From the NCBI GenBank assembly GCA_026027325.1, contig JAMSLZ010000001.1:3286001-3350000 (forward strand): 64,000 nt of DNA. Reading direction: 5' to 3'. Under the pieces are notes generated by a model, which saw only the letters and a list, made by a program, of their open reading frames with translations, ran no database searches and had not been told where the DNA came from. A program made the translations under genes and the position numbers. Positions within the stretch are counted from its first letter, which is position 1, and the number at the start of each line of letters is the position of its first letter. Below are positions 23,811-36,905 of this stretch, piece after piece. The DNA comes from Actinomucor elegans (Eukaryota > Mucoromycota > Mucoromycetes > Mucorales > Mucoraceae).

Positions 23811-25604
23811 CTTTTACAAAGTCGTAAACTCATAATTACATTTCAATACAAAAGTCAAATAGTCAACTAAGCTCTTCATCAATATACACGAGACATCTAA
23901 AATAAAAGTTTAGGTCCTTCGTCCTCGGCGAATAATTAAAGAACTCAATATTTTGATATTCGTACACACTTATGCATTTGAGAAGAGTTCGTCTATTATG
24001 TCCAGGCGATCAAAAGTACCTTCTCTATTTTACCATTTGACATAAACTCAATAAGAATGATCGGTCCAAAAAATAAATTGCTTAAAAAAAAAAGCTTTTA
24101 GCTCAAATAACAGCCAAAATAATGAATGCTGGGAGGGAATTAAACCTACCTTTTCAAATTCGAATGGTTAATTATATCAAGAATAATTGTAAAAAGTATA
24201 ACAAGAGTACTCTGATCAGATCCCTCAAGAAACAGCGATAGTAAGTCCCGAATACAACTATAAATACTGAATCGTATGCAGTTGAAGCTACTTAACAAAT
24301 GCCAGATGTCATAAAGTCTATGCACTGGAAAGAGTTTGAGTGACGTACAGTACTTGCATTTTTATCTCAAACTCCTCTTTTACACATGCTTCTTCCTTCA
24401 CTTCCGAGTAACTGGCTTTAAGATCCCCTAAATGCTCTTTAGACTTGTTTAAACACTTATACTCACACAAAACACATACATATTACCAACTATCAGTAAA
24501 CATAATACGTTATTACTTTTTCTTTGGAACTATTTAATGAAATCGTGAAAATACTCATGACATATAAGGCGTTATCTTTCGATAGTAAGCTGATTATAGT
24601 TTATTAAGAATCTTCAGCAAAGATCCCTTCAACGTTTAAATAATTTCTTTAAAATTGAATGGCCAGTATAGTTGTTATTTGATTATTCTTAAGCTTCTCA
24701 GAATCAAGAAACTTTTTAACAATGACTTTTGAGATGTTTCCTGAGATGTTCATAATTAGTTAGATACGTGTTTAATTAACGAGACAGGAAACAAGAATGA
24801 GATTTATTCTACTACTGCCAGCCTTCTGTTATTAATAGTCTGTGTAGTAGTTATATAGAGTAAATATAACTAGTCACGATTGCGCAAGTTAACTATTCAG
24901 GTACACTTCTATTACTATTCTATGTAGAGTAGTTATATCCACTACAGCTTCAATTTACTTTTGAAAAACAACATGTTGCCGATACGCACAATAACCTTTA
25001 CAAAGCTTGTGAATAACGCAATTTCTCATCTGATTAAGTAAACTTTAAAACTCATTTTTTTAATTGATCAAGTTATCGTTGATAAAAAAAAAGGGATCAC
25101 AACTCGAATACTATATATAATAAACTTTAAGAAATACTATTGAATACTATTAGATACTTTCCTATGCATTTAACTTAAGCTATTTATATAATTTTTTCTT
25201 AAAATGCGGCTCCACGCTTTATCAAAAAAAGACCATTTTGAAAATTTAAACGTAAGATCGCGATTTTTCTCAAAATTGAAGATTCTAGTACCAAGTCCAA
25301 CCATATGCAAGAATAATTGAAAGTAGTACAGGTAGCTTTTTATTATAACAAAAAGTATGGATTAATGCGTACAAAAAAAAAAAAAAAATAAGAAATAATA
25401 GGTATTATGTATAAGTGTATAAGAATAACAGGGATGCAATCTAAAGTATCTTCTCATTGAACTCATTTACAAGTCTCGGCGGCGATAAAAGTATCTTCTC
25501 TTGAACCATTTATAAGTTTCGACTACAATAATATATATGAGCACAGAAGCTACAGTCATTCCCCACTATAAAACAATTTAGTATTTTATCATGTATATTA
25601 TTTT
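23811..25604. other. AT-rich spacer before ENA ATPase
   Basis: No gene is supported. A tRNA B-box-like patch lies on the minus strand at about 24127-24165 (GGTTTAATTCC). There is a 17-A run at about 25372-25388. The last 100 bp should hold the ENA 3' end. Confidence 0.45.
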
Positions 25605-28600
25605 TTAGTATATTACCTCCCAGTCGATAGGTTTGTGTCGAAATACTTCAGTGTTAAGAACAGGAACGTAAAGAGCAACAATCAGTAAGATAAAACCAAA
25701 TAATGTAGACCAGAAGAGATATATGTTTTTGGGGCCCTTCAAAGCTTTCAATGACCAAGTGGAGTTACGAAGATCACGACAAGTGAAACCATGGAGCAAA
25801 ACAATCACGGTAAGTGTAGCAAAGAGTGCACCACGAGCACGATAGACTTCATCACAAGTATCATTGTAGTGACCATTACAGTCTTCGCCTAGATTACCAG
25901 TGCCATAACCGTAAAGTACCACAATAAAGTTGGCTAAGCAAATCACACCAATAGAGAAACCATAAAAGATGATATCAATCAAATTGGAGCGACTAAACAA
26001 ACCATCATTTTTTGCACGAGGAGGTTGCAGCATTTGATCTTTGTGAACTGGTTCGAGACCAAGACTCATAGCAGGAGGAGAACTAGTCAAGATATTGTTG
26101 AATAAGATTTGAATTGGAGTCATGGGGAAGACAGAACCACCGCTGTTATCAATGAAAGCTAAACCCAAAAGCAACGGAGTCAATTCAGCCACATTACCAG
26201 AGACCATATGGACCACAAAACGAGCAATGTTACCAAAGACTCTGCGGCCTTCTTCAATAGCCTTAACAATAGTAGCAAAGTTGTCATCAACGAGTACAAT
26301 GTCAGCTGCTTGTTTAGCTACATCAGAACCGTTTTCACCCATAGCAATACCAATATCAGATTCTTTAAGAGAAGGACTATCATTCACACCATCACCAGTC
26401 ATGCCAGCAATTTTCTTGCGACGATGGAGAGCTTCAATCATCTTGACTTTGGTATCAGGACTACAGCGAGCAATGACAAAAGGCAGATCTTCAAGCGCGT
26501 CAATTTCTTCTTCAGACATTTTGTCGAAGCGTTGAGCTGTCATGACCAAATTGTTCTTGTTATCACCGATATGTGGTTGGGCAGAACTCTTGAGGCGTTT
26601 GTATAGCTCTGGATCATCTTCAAGACCATAGGTAGCAGGAATAATGCTTACTTCGCGAGCGATGGCGGTAGCAGTGGCAATATGGTCACCAGTGAGCATA
26701 TGAACAGTAATACCAGCTTGGTGGCATTCTTCAACAGCAGTTTTTGATTCCTTACGAGGGGGATCATAGATACCGACAAGACCGAGGAAAATCATTTCAT
26801 GTTCAATGGTTTCGCGAACAAAGGTATCATAAGAAACGGGGCCTTCATGCTTTATGCGGCGAGTAGCTAAAGAGAGGACACGAAGACCACCACGGGCCAA
26901 CTCTTCAACCTTGGGAAGAATAATAGCTTGGAGCTTCTCGGGCGACATGGACTTGATATCGCCTTTATCAGACATTTGCATACCAATGCAGCTTTCAAGC
27001 ACGCGTTCAGTAGCACCTTTTAAGAAAGCCACATGGGATCCGTCGGGAGCACGACAAAGAACTGACATACGCTTGACGGAGGAATCAAAAGGATATTCAG
27101 CGACCAATTTCCAGCTACCAGGGGAATCAGCATCGTCTTTCTTAATCAAAGAGGGCTTGCCATTCTTGAGCTTATGTGCGAATACTTGAAGAGCAATTTC
27201 AGTAGGATCACCAATACCAGACCACTCACCAGTATTTTTGTCCTTGCGTACTTCACTCATGTTACAGAGAGCGGCGCAGTTTACCATTGTTTGGAAACCA
27301 TCATCCATGTTCTCTTTAGAAACAAGTGATTCATCAACTTCAGACTTGACTTCGCCTTCAGTAGTAAATCCAAGACCACTAACGGAATAAAAGCCCGTAC
27401 TGGGTCTCCAAAGACGCGTCAGCACCATCTTGGATTGGGTAAGAGTACCAGTCTTGTCAGAACAAACATTTGTTACAGCGCCTAAAAGTTCTAGAGCAGC
27501 AAGACGACGTACAAGAGCTTTGCTTTTAGCCATGCTATGCACGCCAAATGCCTGAGTGAGAGTAACGACAGCGACAAGACCTTCAGGGATAACAGAAATG
27601 GAAGTAGAGATAGCATAGAGAACTACATCATTAGTAATATTAAATTTGGCAGAAGCAAATACAATGATAACAGATAAAACAGCGATAGCAAGTAAAACCA
27701 AGGCCATACGATCCAATGATTTTTGAAGAGGAGTCTTGGTATTATCGCCTGATTCTAGCAAACGCTTTGCGATTTTACCGATTTCAGTCTGCATACCGAC
27801 GGCGGTGACAATAGCTTTACCACGACCTTTGGTCAGGATGGTACTGGAATAACACATATTGATACGGTCACCGAGAGGTACATCTTCACCTTGGATCACA
27901 TCGGCTACTTTATTTACAGGAAGACTTTCACCAGTCAAAAGGGCTTCATCCACGTCCATATTGAACGATCTATTGATTCGGAATAAACAGTTAGCATTAA
28001 AGAAATCTATGTGATGTAATATATGAAACTTTACTCTATGATTCTACAATCAGCTCCTACTACGTCTCCACTCTTGAGAAGCAACACATCACCCGGCACC
28101 AATTCACGGGTTGGGATCGTCTTTTGATGACCATCACGGATAACTTGACTTGTAGGCGAGGCCATTTGACGAAGGGAATCCATTGTCTTTTCAGCTTTGA
28201 ATTCTTGCATGAAACCGACAATAGCATTGAGAAACATGATGGCACAGATAACGGCACCTTCGATATAATCTTTAAAGACAAAAGACACGATCTAATATAA
28301 AAGATCAGTTTATGGTGTTACAATTTATCAGTTAAGCTTACCATTGCAATTAAAAGAATAAGCACCATGATGTTGGTAAATTGCTTGATCATCAGCTTGA
28401 CAGGGTTAACACCGCCTTCACCTTCCATTTCGTTATAACTGTATTGAGCGCGTCTTTCATCAATAGCAGCCTCGGACATACCGTCTTCTAGATCAGACTT
28501 TAATAATTGATTCACGGTATCCAAGTCCATGGTATGGTAAGGAGGGCCTTCGACTCTTTCGGTAGCATCTATGCTTTTTCTTCTTCTCTTGACCAGGTTC

Positions 28601-28857
28601 ATCTTGTTCATCAGCACACTTCGAACAGATTTGGTATCAAAATCCATTGAGCTTTGACCTGTAGACTGTCTAGTCAATGGCTTCTGAGAGAACTTTTCAT
28701 AGTGTTGGACATGGTATTGTTTCATCTCTTTATTTTGAGATTCATCAAACTTGATGGTAGTAGGTTGTTGTTCGGTTGTAACCTGTTGGTCACAATCTTG
28801 TTGAACAATCACTTGTTGTTGATTTTGGTCATTTTTATTTTGTGTATTAGAATCCAT
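25605..28857 (-). CDS. ENA1: Type IID (ENA-type) P-type Na+/K+ efflux ATPase
   Basis: Three exons on the minus strand, 28857-28342, 28291-28035 and 27969-25605, give about 1045 residues. ENA pumps export Na+ or K+ across the fungal plasma membrane and support salt and alkali tolerance. Visible P-type landmarks are TGES (about residues 270-273), CSDKTGTLTQ with the phosphorylated Asp near 429, KGATERVL in the nucleotide domain, MLTGDH, and MTGDGVNDSPSL. Subfamily IID is indicated by FKDYIEGAVICAI, FKAEKTMDSLRQMASPT and AVTNVCSDKTGTLTQSKMV, as in yeast Ena1. Membrane segment 4 reads ISVIPEGLVAVVT. The N-terminus has a roughly 110-residue polar extension rich in Gln near its start, with no counterpart recalled from yeast. 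The introns fall in the transmembrane region; the join GA|A gives IIESFNMDVDEALLTGE. It diverges from the BBP gene. Confidence 0.95.
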
Positions 28858-29752
28858 ATATAAAGTTAATAATTTTCCATCGATTTTTAAAAGAAAGAAA
28901 AGCTCTTTATAGAGCCCTCTTTTATATTTGTTAACAGAGGAAAATATTTGACAGAAACCTAAGAAGCATTGACCTTTAATACAAATTTGAAACGTATCAC
29001 TTGAACAACTAAGCGCGATTCTTAATCATCAATGATTGGATAAAATGCCGACTTAAAGTTCTACAGTTTCCATTGTGATGTCGACGGTTAATCGGAAAGC
29101 TTTCCAGCTTTATCAATAAAACACCATCTGGTACGCTTTTTACTATATAAAGCAATGTGATTATAAAAATAAATGGGATGATTAACAATGGTGGGTCCTA
29201 CATGGAATCACCGCCATCCAATAAAAGCCATTCCTCCTGTCGAACAAAGTTCTTAGTAATTAGTCTTCGACAAGCATCATTAAATTATAAAATCTCTAGT
29301 AAACCAACATTAAATTACTATATTTTGTGGCTCCCAGAGGACAGAATAAAAAAGACGTACTCTTTCTAATGAAGTAACTTCCAAAGCTACAAAATGACGA
29401 GGACAAATGCTAAGCAGCTCCGAAGAGATGAACATTTTTACTCTCTGGAGCTAAATATTTCTTTTCGCCTTATTATAAGCTCCACGCCGTTCGAACGACA
29501 GGCCAACTTTCTACAACTTTTCTTAATTACTCAAATCCTTAATTTGTACCGATTGTCTGTTAACGTATAATCACAATCTATTCTGACTTGAGATTTCAAA
29601 GTTTGAACAGCCAGTTTTTATCTTGGGTACTACCACAGTTTTTGGGAATACAGTCACAGTCTTTTTCTTTTTTTTTTTCGACACTGCGGTGTGATGCTCC
29701 AAACTGAATACTGTTCGCGTTCATTCATACATAAAGCAACAACTTGTAATAA
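28858..29752. promoter_or_regulatory. Divergent promoter region between ENA ATPase and BBP
   Basis: About 0.9 kb separate the two starts. It holds AT-rich sequence with T-rich tracts, such as the one at 29662-29679 before BBP. A TATA-like TATATAA (minus strand, about 28856-28862) overlaps the ENA start and is too close to be its TATA box. No repeat is recognised. Confidence 0.4.
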
Positions 29753-31828
29753 ATGTATAAGCCAACAGGTAAGAAAACTGCTACAATTTTGTTTAATGAA
29801 AACTTGTTTGATACTAATCAGCAAAATCAGGTACAAACGTGACGCCCTTGGGAGCCAAAAGACGTTTTGAAAGTGGATCTAGTGACAGAGACAGAGATGA
29901 ATACCATGATAGACCATCGAGAGAAGAACGTTCTTATAGCAGAAGCAGCAGAGATGATTACCGTGGCAGGTCATCTAGGGATGAACGTTCTTATAGCAGA
30001 GGCGATAGCAGAGGCGATAACAGAGGTGACAGCAGAGGCGACAACAGAAGCGACAGCAGAGGCGACAGTAGAGGTAAATAAACTCGATCGATTAATATAT
30101 AATTGATGCTCATCCATGCTTAGATTCTCGCCCTCCTGTAACCAATTCTCCCACTTCTCAAGCCTCAAATACACCAACAGATGGTTCTGAACCAAAAAGA
30201 AAGCGTAGAAGTCGTTGGGGAGATGAGCAGCAAAAGGTTATCATTCCTGGTTTACCTACAACTCTTTCAAAAGCAAACCGAGACCAGTCAGAAAATTATC
30301 TTGGTAAGTAAGCGCGCGCATATCAATTATAACATAAAGTACTAAGCATTGCCTCTATTGAATAGTACAAATTAGACTTGAAGAGATTAGAAGAAAGTTG
30401 CATACAGGTGATTATGTTCCTCATGAGCGTGATAGGTAAGATAGGATACATGAAATCAAATAGAATCTCGACATCTAAGCTTTTATTGCGGACTAGATCC
30501 CCTTCTCCTGAGCCAATCTATAACGCTGAAGGTAAACGTATGAACACCAGAGAAGCTCGATACAAGAAAAAGTTGGAGGATGAGCGTCACAAGTTGATTG
30601 AAACTGCCATTAGAACCATTCCTAATTTCAGACCTCCTCTTGATTACAAACGACCTACCAAAACCCAAGAAAAAGTATATATTCCAGCCAAAGAGTTTCC
30701 TGAGATCAACTTTATTGGTCAATTGATTGGTCCTCGTGGAAACACGCTTAAAAGCATGGAATCAGAATCTGGAGCCAAGATCAGTATTCGTGGCCGTGGT
30801 TCTGTAAAAGAAGGTAAATCGAGAACAGATGCTGCTGCAAACTCAGGTCAAGAAGAGGATTTGCATTGTTTGGTGACAGCAGATACCGAAGAAAAGGTCA
30901 GAAAGGCTGTCAAGTTGATTGAAAAGGTGATTGAAACTTCGGCTTCTGTTCCTGAAGGTCAAAATGAGTTGAAGAGAAACCAATTACGTGAATTGGCTGC
31001 TTTGAACGGTACTTTACGTGATGATGAAAACCAAACTTGTTTGAATTGTGGTGCTTCTGGCCATAGAAGATACGAGTGTCCTGAAAGACAAAACGTCACT
31101 TCTAGCTTGACATGTCATATCTGTGGTGGTATGGGCCACATTGCTCGTGATTGTAACCAGCGTAATAACCCAGAAATGGTGAATCAAGCTCGCGAACGCG
31201 ATTCTCAACTTGATAGTGAATACATGAATTTGATGGCTGAATTAGGCGAATCTGTACCTGGTGCTGACGCCCCTAGAGGAGGTTATGGAGAGAGTAGACC
31301 TCCTGGTGGTGCTCCTTGGCAGCAAGCTAGACCTGCAACAGGAGCCGGTGCGCCACCACCATGGCAACAGCCTCGATCTGGAGGTGCTGCCCCACCTTGG
31401 TCTGCATCTACTGGTGGTAGTTATGGAGCTCCAAAAGATGCTCCACCTGGAATGAGCGGTAGCGCACCTTGGCAGACTGCTGGCTATTCGGGATACGATG
31501 CTGGATACGATGCTGGATATGCTGCTCCATCAGCCGGTCAAACTGGCTACTATGATGCCTATGGATCCTATGGCTATTATGATCAAGCACAAGCAGCTGC
31601 GTCTGCACCACCAGGAAATGCTGCACCATGGCAGCAAGCTCTTGCTCCTCCACCTTCATCAGGACAAGATCAATGGGTAAGTTTTTGAATAGCTAATAAA
31701 ATATGTGATACTAATTGATAATTTAGGGCATGGCTCCTCCTCCTCCACCACCTTCTGATGATAATTACCCTCCTCCTCCTCCTCCATCTTCTGATCCTGT
31801 ACCTCCTCCTCCACCTAGTTCAGCTTAA
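29753..31828 (+). CDS. MSL5: Branchpoint-bridging protein (BBP/SF1)
   Basis: Six exons (29753-29768, 29831-30073, 30124-30303, 30366-30435, 30497-31676, 31727-31828) give about 596 residues. BBP binds the intron branch site in the early spliceosome and contacts Mud2/U2AF65. A U2AF-ligand motif, KRKRRSRWGDE, lies near residues 111-121. The KH-QUA2 domain follows (about 229-345), with the GxxG loop in IGPRGN (248-253). Two CCHC knuckles come next, CLNCGASGHRRYEC and CHICGGMGHIARDC, then a long Gly/Pro/Ala/Tyr-rich tail ending in polyproline. The N-terminus is an RS-like tract with repeated SRGDNRGD units. The first exon has only 16 coding bases (MYKPT), so this start relies on the phase-correct splice GT|ACAAACGTG. 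It is widely conserved and expected to be essential. Confidence 0.95.
30000..30073 (+). repeat. Tandem codon repeat encoding SRGD/NRGD
   Basis: An 18-bp family of AGAGGCGATAGC-like and AGAGGTGACAAC-like units occurs about five times in the BBP N-terminal exon and encodes alternating SRGD and NRGD (one NRSD). The frame is preserved. Confidence 0.8.
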
Positions 31829-34517
31829 ATATAATAAACACTTTTTTTTTATCTTCTATCACTTCATCGGAGCTGCAGAAAATAGAAATCTCTTGTATCA
31901 CACACCATTACTCAATAAAGTCAAAGGTTTTACATCTTTAATCACGACATTTCTGCCACACTAGTAATTTACTAGGTGCTTTTTGTGTTAAATCAAGCCG
32001 ATTGGATGAAATTCAATTATTCGATAAACACCTTTTTGTCTTTCTGTTCCTGCACTTGTTTCTATTGATTGATGTTTCCGATATTATATGTAGTCATTGA
32101 ATGTACTTTATATCTTTAAACTTTGTTTTCATCAAGGAACTATTGACTCGGGATCTTGCTATCATACGCTTGCCTCTAATCTGGACCCAATTGAATCGTT
32201 TCCCAAGGTTAAACATATCTGGAATCACGTTATCCTCCGCAATTCTTATGAATTCAACGATTTGTACTACAATTTCTGATAAGAGCATGCGACTTTGTCA
32301 ATCCTGTTGATTCCAGAAATCAAAATTGGGCTGCTAAGCTGCATTTTTTTTTTCACGTTGCACACAGACTCCGAGCATGCGTTCTAGAACTGCTGGCGTT
32401 TGTCAGGAAGCAACGTACATCCATTGTGGGATACTACTGGTTCGTTGTATTTCAAATAATACCAGGAGCGATAATTTCAGGTACCGTTATAACAGACACT
32501 AGTGTCTACTGAAAAAACGGGCTATTTTAGCTTGCGATACAGTCAGAAATCATCAATAAATGTATTGTATTTTATAACGCACACAATTTTGGTAAAAACA
32601 GACGTATTTATTTATTAGCAAGCCATAAACAGGTTTAAGCTTTGACAATCCATTCAGTTTTTGCTGGAATCGGGTTTATGGAAAAAAGAATGTTTTCTAT
32701 CAAAGTCTAGCTTATTCTTTATTAGGGAATGTGCTTGTATAAGAATCTGCATCTCAAAAGTACATTTATCAAAAACTTTACGAGTCAATATTCTTTGGTT
32801 GAATAGATCACTAGTAATTGTTTGTAAAAAAAATAAAATATATAAAGGAGCTATTGAGAGATGCAATAACTATTTATTGTCTGTATGCTCAATTGGTTTG
32901 CCATTGTACTCTTGAGCAAAACAAAAGCTTGCTCCATTTAGACGTAGCACAATAGATTAGGACCTTTGTAATCGTTATTCGTTAAAGACGTACTCAGTGC
33001 AAGATCGTTATCATAAGACAGCTCTAGTTTGACGATAAAATAGATACTATATGAATGTAGATAGTAGTATAAAACACTCTGCTCTGATCGACTGAATATC
33101 TACGAAACGACTTTGCCGATGCACATGTGCCTTATGAACATGACACAATACAAGTTCTTCTAGTTTTTCTAGTTCTTCTATTTTTCTCACTTTTCTTTTG
33201 ACGCACTCCGATACACAAGGAGGATTTAGATGACATAATGGTTCTTGTCAAGGTTTTGCCAATTGAAACTCTTTCATACACGTTCTAATGTTCAAAAATT
33301 GAGGTAGTAAGGATTGAATGCTATACTGGAAACTTTATTAGGTTGCAATTCCAGTTGATAAGGATAGAGCATCAAAGTAATTTTTTGGGACTGTTTCAAG
33401 ACCAGATCGAATACACTATCAAGAGAAAGAATTATAATTATGCGATATATACTCAATGTGATGAAAACTGCCATTGCAAATACTTGCCTTCAAGGTCAAA
33501 TAAGGCCAATGATCGGTGTGATGGGCCATCGGTGGATATTGTTGGAAAAAATATTGATTTCATTGGAAGGCAGGAGTCTTCTTGGTCTTTTCGACAAAAA
33601 TCTTGCAACCGTAAAATTATAATGTTTTGAACTACAAGTTCGCAACAGGAAGCTCCACAAAATTCTAACTTGTTGACATACTTGTTTCTGTAGTGTGGTT
33701 TTACCTTTTTGTTTATATTTCAAATTTACACAATTCACTTTAATCCAAGGTTAACTCAAGTACGTAAGAAGTGCACTAACAAAGTCTACGCTTAATTTAA
33801 TGGTTCATCGAATAATATAAGTCTCCTGTTTATTTCTGTGAATCTATGAAATCCCCTTTGATGGAATACCAATTTGTCGATTTTTAGTTCTACAAAGACC
33901 ATTAGAATATTTTATTGAGTATAAAATACAGACAAAACACTTGTGTATGTGCTTCCAAGTATTTTGAATTTATATTAATTAAGAGCAATGATTGTAGATA
34001 TGATCTACATACACATAAATTCTAAAAGAGATTTTCAGAAATTACTAGTTTCCGATCTCGGTCAAATTTCGCATCTTATTAAAAGCCCATGCAAAAAATA
34101 AACGACCGGACTACTAAAGCATGTATTTATTTAACGAAATCACAGTAAGTAACGGTAATAAATTACAAGTATTTCGTGTATATTTGTGGGCTTAATGATT
34201 TAATAAATCTCTTGTTCGATCCTGATCAAATGTCACATTCTGATTAGTATCCTTTTGTTTAGGGGCTAATTGCTGCATCTCAATTTTTAGATCTACTCTA
34301 ATGCTTTTACTGCATTACATGTTTTCTGCGCACCTGTTCATTCGTAATCTTCATTTCATGGTTTGGCTCTCTCTCTTTCATCTAATTGAAGGTCCGTAAT
34401 TACCTAATGTATACATCCATTGTATGCACTTGATTACGACAATATCATTTTTTGGTATTAAATTTAACAACTTGTATCAGATGTTCCACACAAACAGTTT
34501 ATTATTTACTACATATA
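31829..34517. other. Spacer downstream of BBP
   Basis: No gene is supported. A frame at 33343-33630 encodes a Cys-containing peptide without a recognisable domain. Dispersed-repeat copies on the minus strand lie at about 34047-34087 and 34185-34247. Confidence 0.45.
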
Positions 34518-35326
34518 CTATTCTATTTCCTTGAGTTTGGCTTGTTCCCAAATAGTCTCGATATGCTGTTCATACCATATGGCTACAAGAGCCGAATAAA
34601 TCTGGAAAAAGATACACTCTATTAGTTCTTCTCAACGTGTTCGAATATCTGCTGCCTTCATCACTTACTGCTTGCGCTAAAATAGCCATAGGGATTACAA
34701 TAGAAAGAACAATAAGTAGTCCCAACATAAGCAGCGAAATCATGCGTTGCAACTCTTCTGAACTATCGATATCTACATGTACTGAAAACAGATCCATCCT
34801 TTTTTTGTACAGTGATTCCATAAGGTTGTACAGTTTTATGCCGCAGTTAAGAAATAGGAAATACTTGTAATATCTTATTAGTTTTTGCGATTCCTAACAT
34901 CAAAATGTTTCAACTTTTCTGTTGCAACTATATACATATATAATATCAACTTGCCTTGTAGCAACCTATTATAGCAGATGTGTACATAAGTGCTGAAATG
35001 ATATCGATAGCATTAGAAGGGAATCCTACTTGAGCAGTCATCGAAGAGTCTGGTTTGGACCATCATTGTTAGAAAGGAAATAATATTCAAAACGCATAAA
35101 CTACCTCGATCCCTCTCTCCTGGACTGTAACTAAAATGGTATCCGGTAGTGAGCAAAAAACACTGCATATAAATAAATGTGTTAGATTGTAATAAATAAA
35201 TCATAAGCAAGAAAGACCTACCATATGAACAACAGCATCTAAAAACACACCCGCTCTAAGGGATAGGTAGTAATATGAGCGATTGGCAGCTCTGCCACTA
35301 GAATTATATGCCAAAAACTCTAGCAT
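34518..35326 (-). CDS. Unrecognised multi-pass membrane protein, family copy A
   Basis: Five short exons on the minus strand (35326-35222, 35162-35105, 35025-34955, 34893-34669, 34601-34518) join in phase to about 180 residues. No known family is recognised. The protein begins with a short polar segment (RAANRSYYYLSLRAGVF), then hydrophobic stretches at about 60-74 (IISALMYTSAIIG), 85-98 and 129-165 (LMLGLLIVLSIVIPMAILAQ and on), and ends in a charged tail (EQAKLKEIE). Intron 3 has a GC donor, AAG|GCAAGT. The same exon order, lengths and residues recur in copy B at 38207-39085, about 3.7 kb downstream on the same strand, which is the main evidence that this is a real gene. Similarity extends some 350 bp upstream of both starts, so promoters were duplicated too. 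Confidence 0.65.
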
Positions 35327-35980
35327 TCTTCGTTTTAGATTTTTTTTTAAAAAAAAGGGGGGGGGGAGCAAAAGAAAGCTTTAATGTTAACAAATGTTCT
35401 TGGAGCTCAATTCAGAAGCCCTTACTTTACTTTTTGGTACCGCTAGGAATAAATAATGTCGTGCCACAATTGTGGTATCACATCTATATTTCTATCTGAT
35501 TATCGCCAGTAATGGCTTTGGATGTATATACATTTCATACTTGGATCATAACTACTTTATTCGCACTGAACATGGCAGCTTGAAGTTCGTTTTTAAAATC
35601 GAATTTAGTCATCAACCGACTTTTGGTGCCGTTTTTCCAGATGTATCTCAGTTGACTTCTGATCTAGTGACTCGAAACTCTGTATAATTATGTTTTGTCA
35701 ACATATTCATTTCTGTAGAGCGACTTTTCCTTTCTGTTCACATTAAGTTTGTGCCATTCAAAAGGGAATTAGATCAGCGGTAAATTTTTATTAAAAGGCC
35801 AAGTCTCCAAATATATGTCAATAGCCTTTTCTATTACAGTTTCTATTCTTTAGTGCAACTTCAATTTCTAGAAAATTACCAAGGCAATCATATCCAATTT
35901 TCGAAATTTACTAAAAAACATACAATAGTATTTATTATACATTTTATTAAATATTAAATACTTTAGTTATTGCTGTAAAG

Positions 35981-36025
<45 letters not shown>

Positions 36026-36426
36026 GACCAAATTCATCTTTCGTCGAAAGAAACTTCTTGGGCTTGCATGAATAAAGGATGGAGCTAATACATTTCTTAT
36101 GTATTTAAAATTTATGTTATATAATCCTAGGATTAGGGTTTTCAATTTGGGTAGTAGTAAAACCTCGCAAATTAAGAGTCTTGAACCTCTAACAGGATCA
36201 GCAGCCGGGTTCTTCAGGGCTTCATAAAGCTTATTCATGTAAAATGAGTGGTTTTTTCAAGCCCTGCAGTTGACTACATCACGCGCAATTGCTTTGAATA
36301 CTAGAATTCAATTATTAGCGCTGATGATCGCGTGTGTGCATATTACTCTTAAGCATGCAGAAATAACTGTTATTGAAGAACTCGAACCATCATCACCAAA
36401 GAAAATCGTGTGTAGTGGGAAGATTT
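35327..36426. other. Duplicated upstream region and long poly-A tract
   Basis: About 35370-35690 is homologous to 39110-39400, the upstream region of copy B. A run of 42 A lies at 35983-36024. On the minus strand about 36160-36205 contains a tRNA B-box-like GGTTCAAGACT within an AGAG/CTCT stem. No gene is supported. Confidence 0.5.
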
Positions 36427-36905
36427 TTATGTTGTGATAGAATCTACAGCAGGTATTTTGAAGAGATCCTGGTCCTTCAGGGTTATGTATTTCGTAATGA
36501 GTTTGACAATATTGAATATTATCTCTTCATTAAGAGATCTGCTCAATGATGCTATCACGTTGAGAAAATGAGCTAAATCTTGTATAATTTGCTTGTCATC
36601 GTCATCACCTGCTGTGTCATCTTCATATTTTTTCAAAGATGTTTTGATGATTTTCTGCGCTCAAATCTTCATCAATTAGACTAATATGTACTATCTCTTC
36701 ATTGAGGGCTTTGAAGGAGCCATTTTGTATGTTAAATGTGATACTGTCTTGTTCAACCGCCACTTCAGTATAGACAGTGAACAGGTTCCCGTAATGGACT
36801 TCTAATACAGGTATTTGACCAGGAGAGTATGATATATTTATAAGGCTTCCTGTATCGGTATTACTGCTGTTACTTTGATTTTCCGCAATTCCAAAAAAAA
36901 AAAAC
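36427..36905 (-). pseudogene. Unrecognised coding-like relic
   Basis: Two adjoining open stretches on the minus strand read like protein. The first runs from the poly-T at 36893-36904 through GSLINISYSPGQIPVLEVHY and ALNEEIVHISLIDEDLSAEN to a stop near 36638. The second continues one frame over from about 36650 to 36427 (KYEDDTAGDDDDKQIIQDLA and on). An intron ending GCGCAG could join them, or a frameshift separates them. At the 5' side an ATG-led frame joins only if the 12-T run had one base more or fewer. No domain is recognised and the status as gene or relic is open. Confidence 0.35.

Noticed and set aside
25605..28857. Assignment as SERCA or Na+/K+-ATPase (types IIA/IIC)
   Set aside because: Motifs around the phosphorylation site and segment 2 match ENA (IID), and the long C-terminal region of IIC pumps is absent.
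33343..33630. 95-residue Cys-containing frame
   Set aside because: Cys spacing fits no known finger, and an antisense frame of similar length overlaps it.
35981..36238. Minus-strand frame ending in polyphenylalanine
   Set aside because: Its 3' part is translation of the 42-base homopolymer. The remainder overlaps a box-B-like patch, so coding is unlikely.
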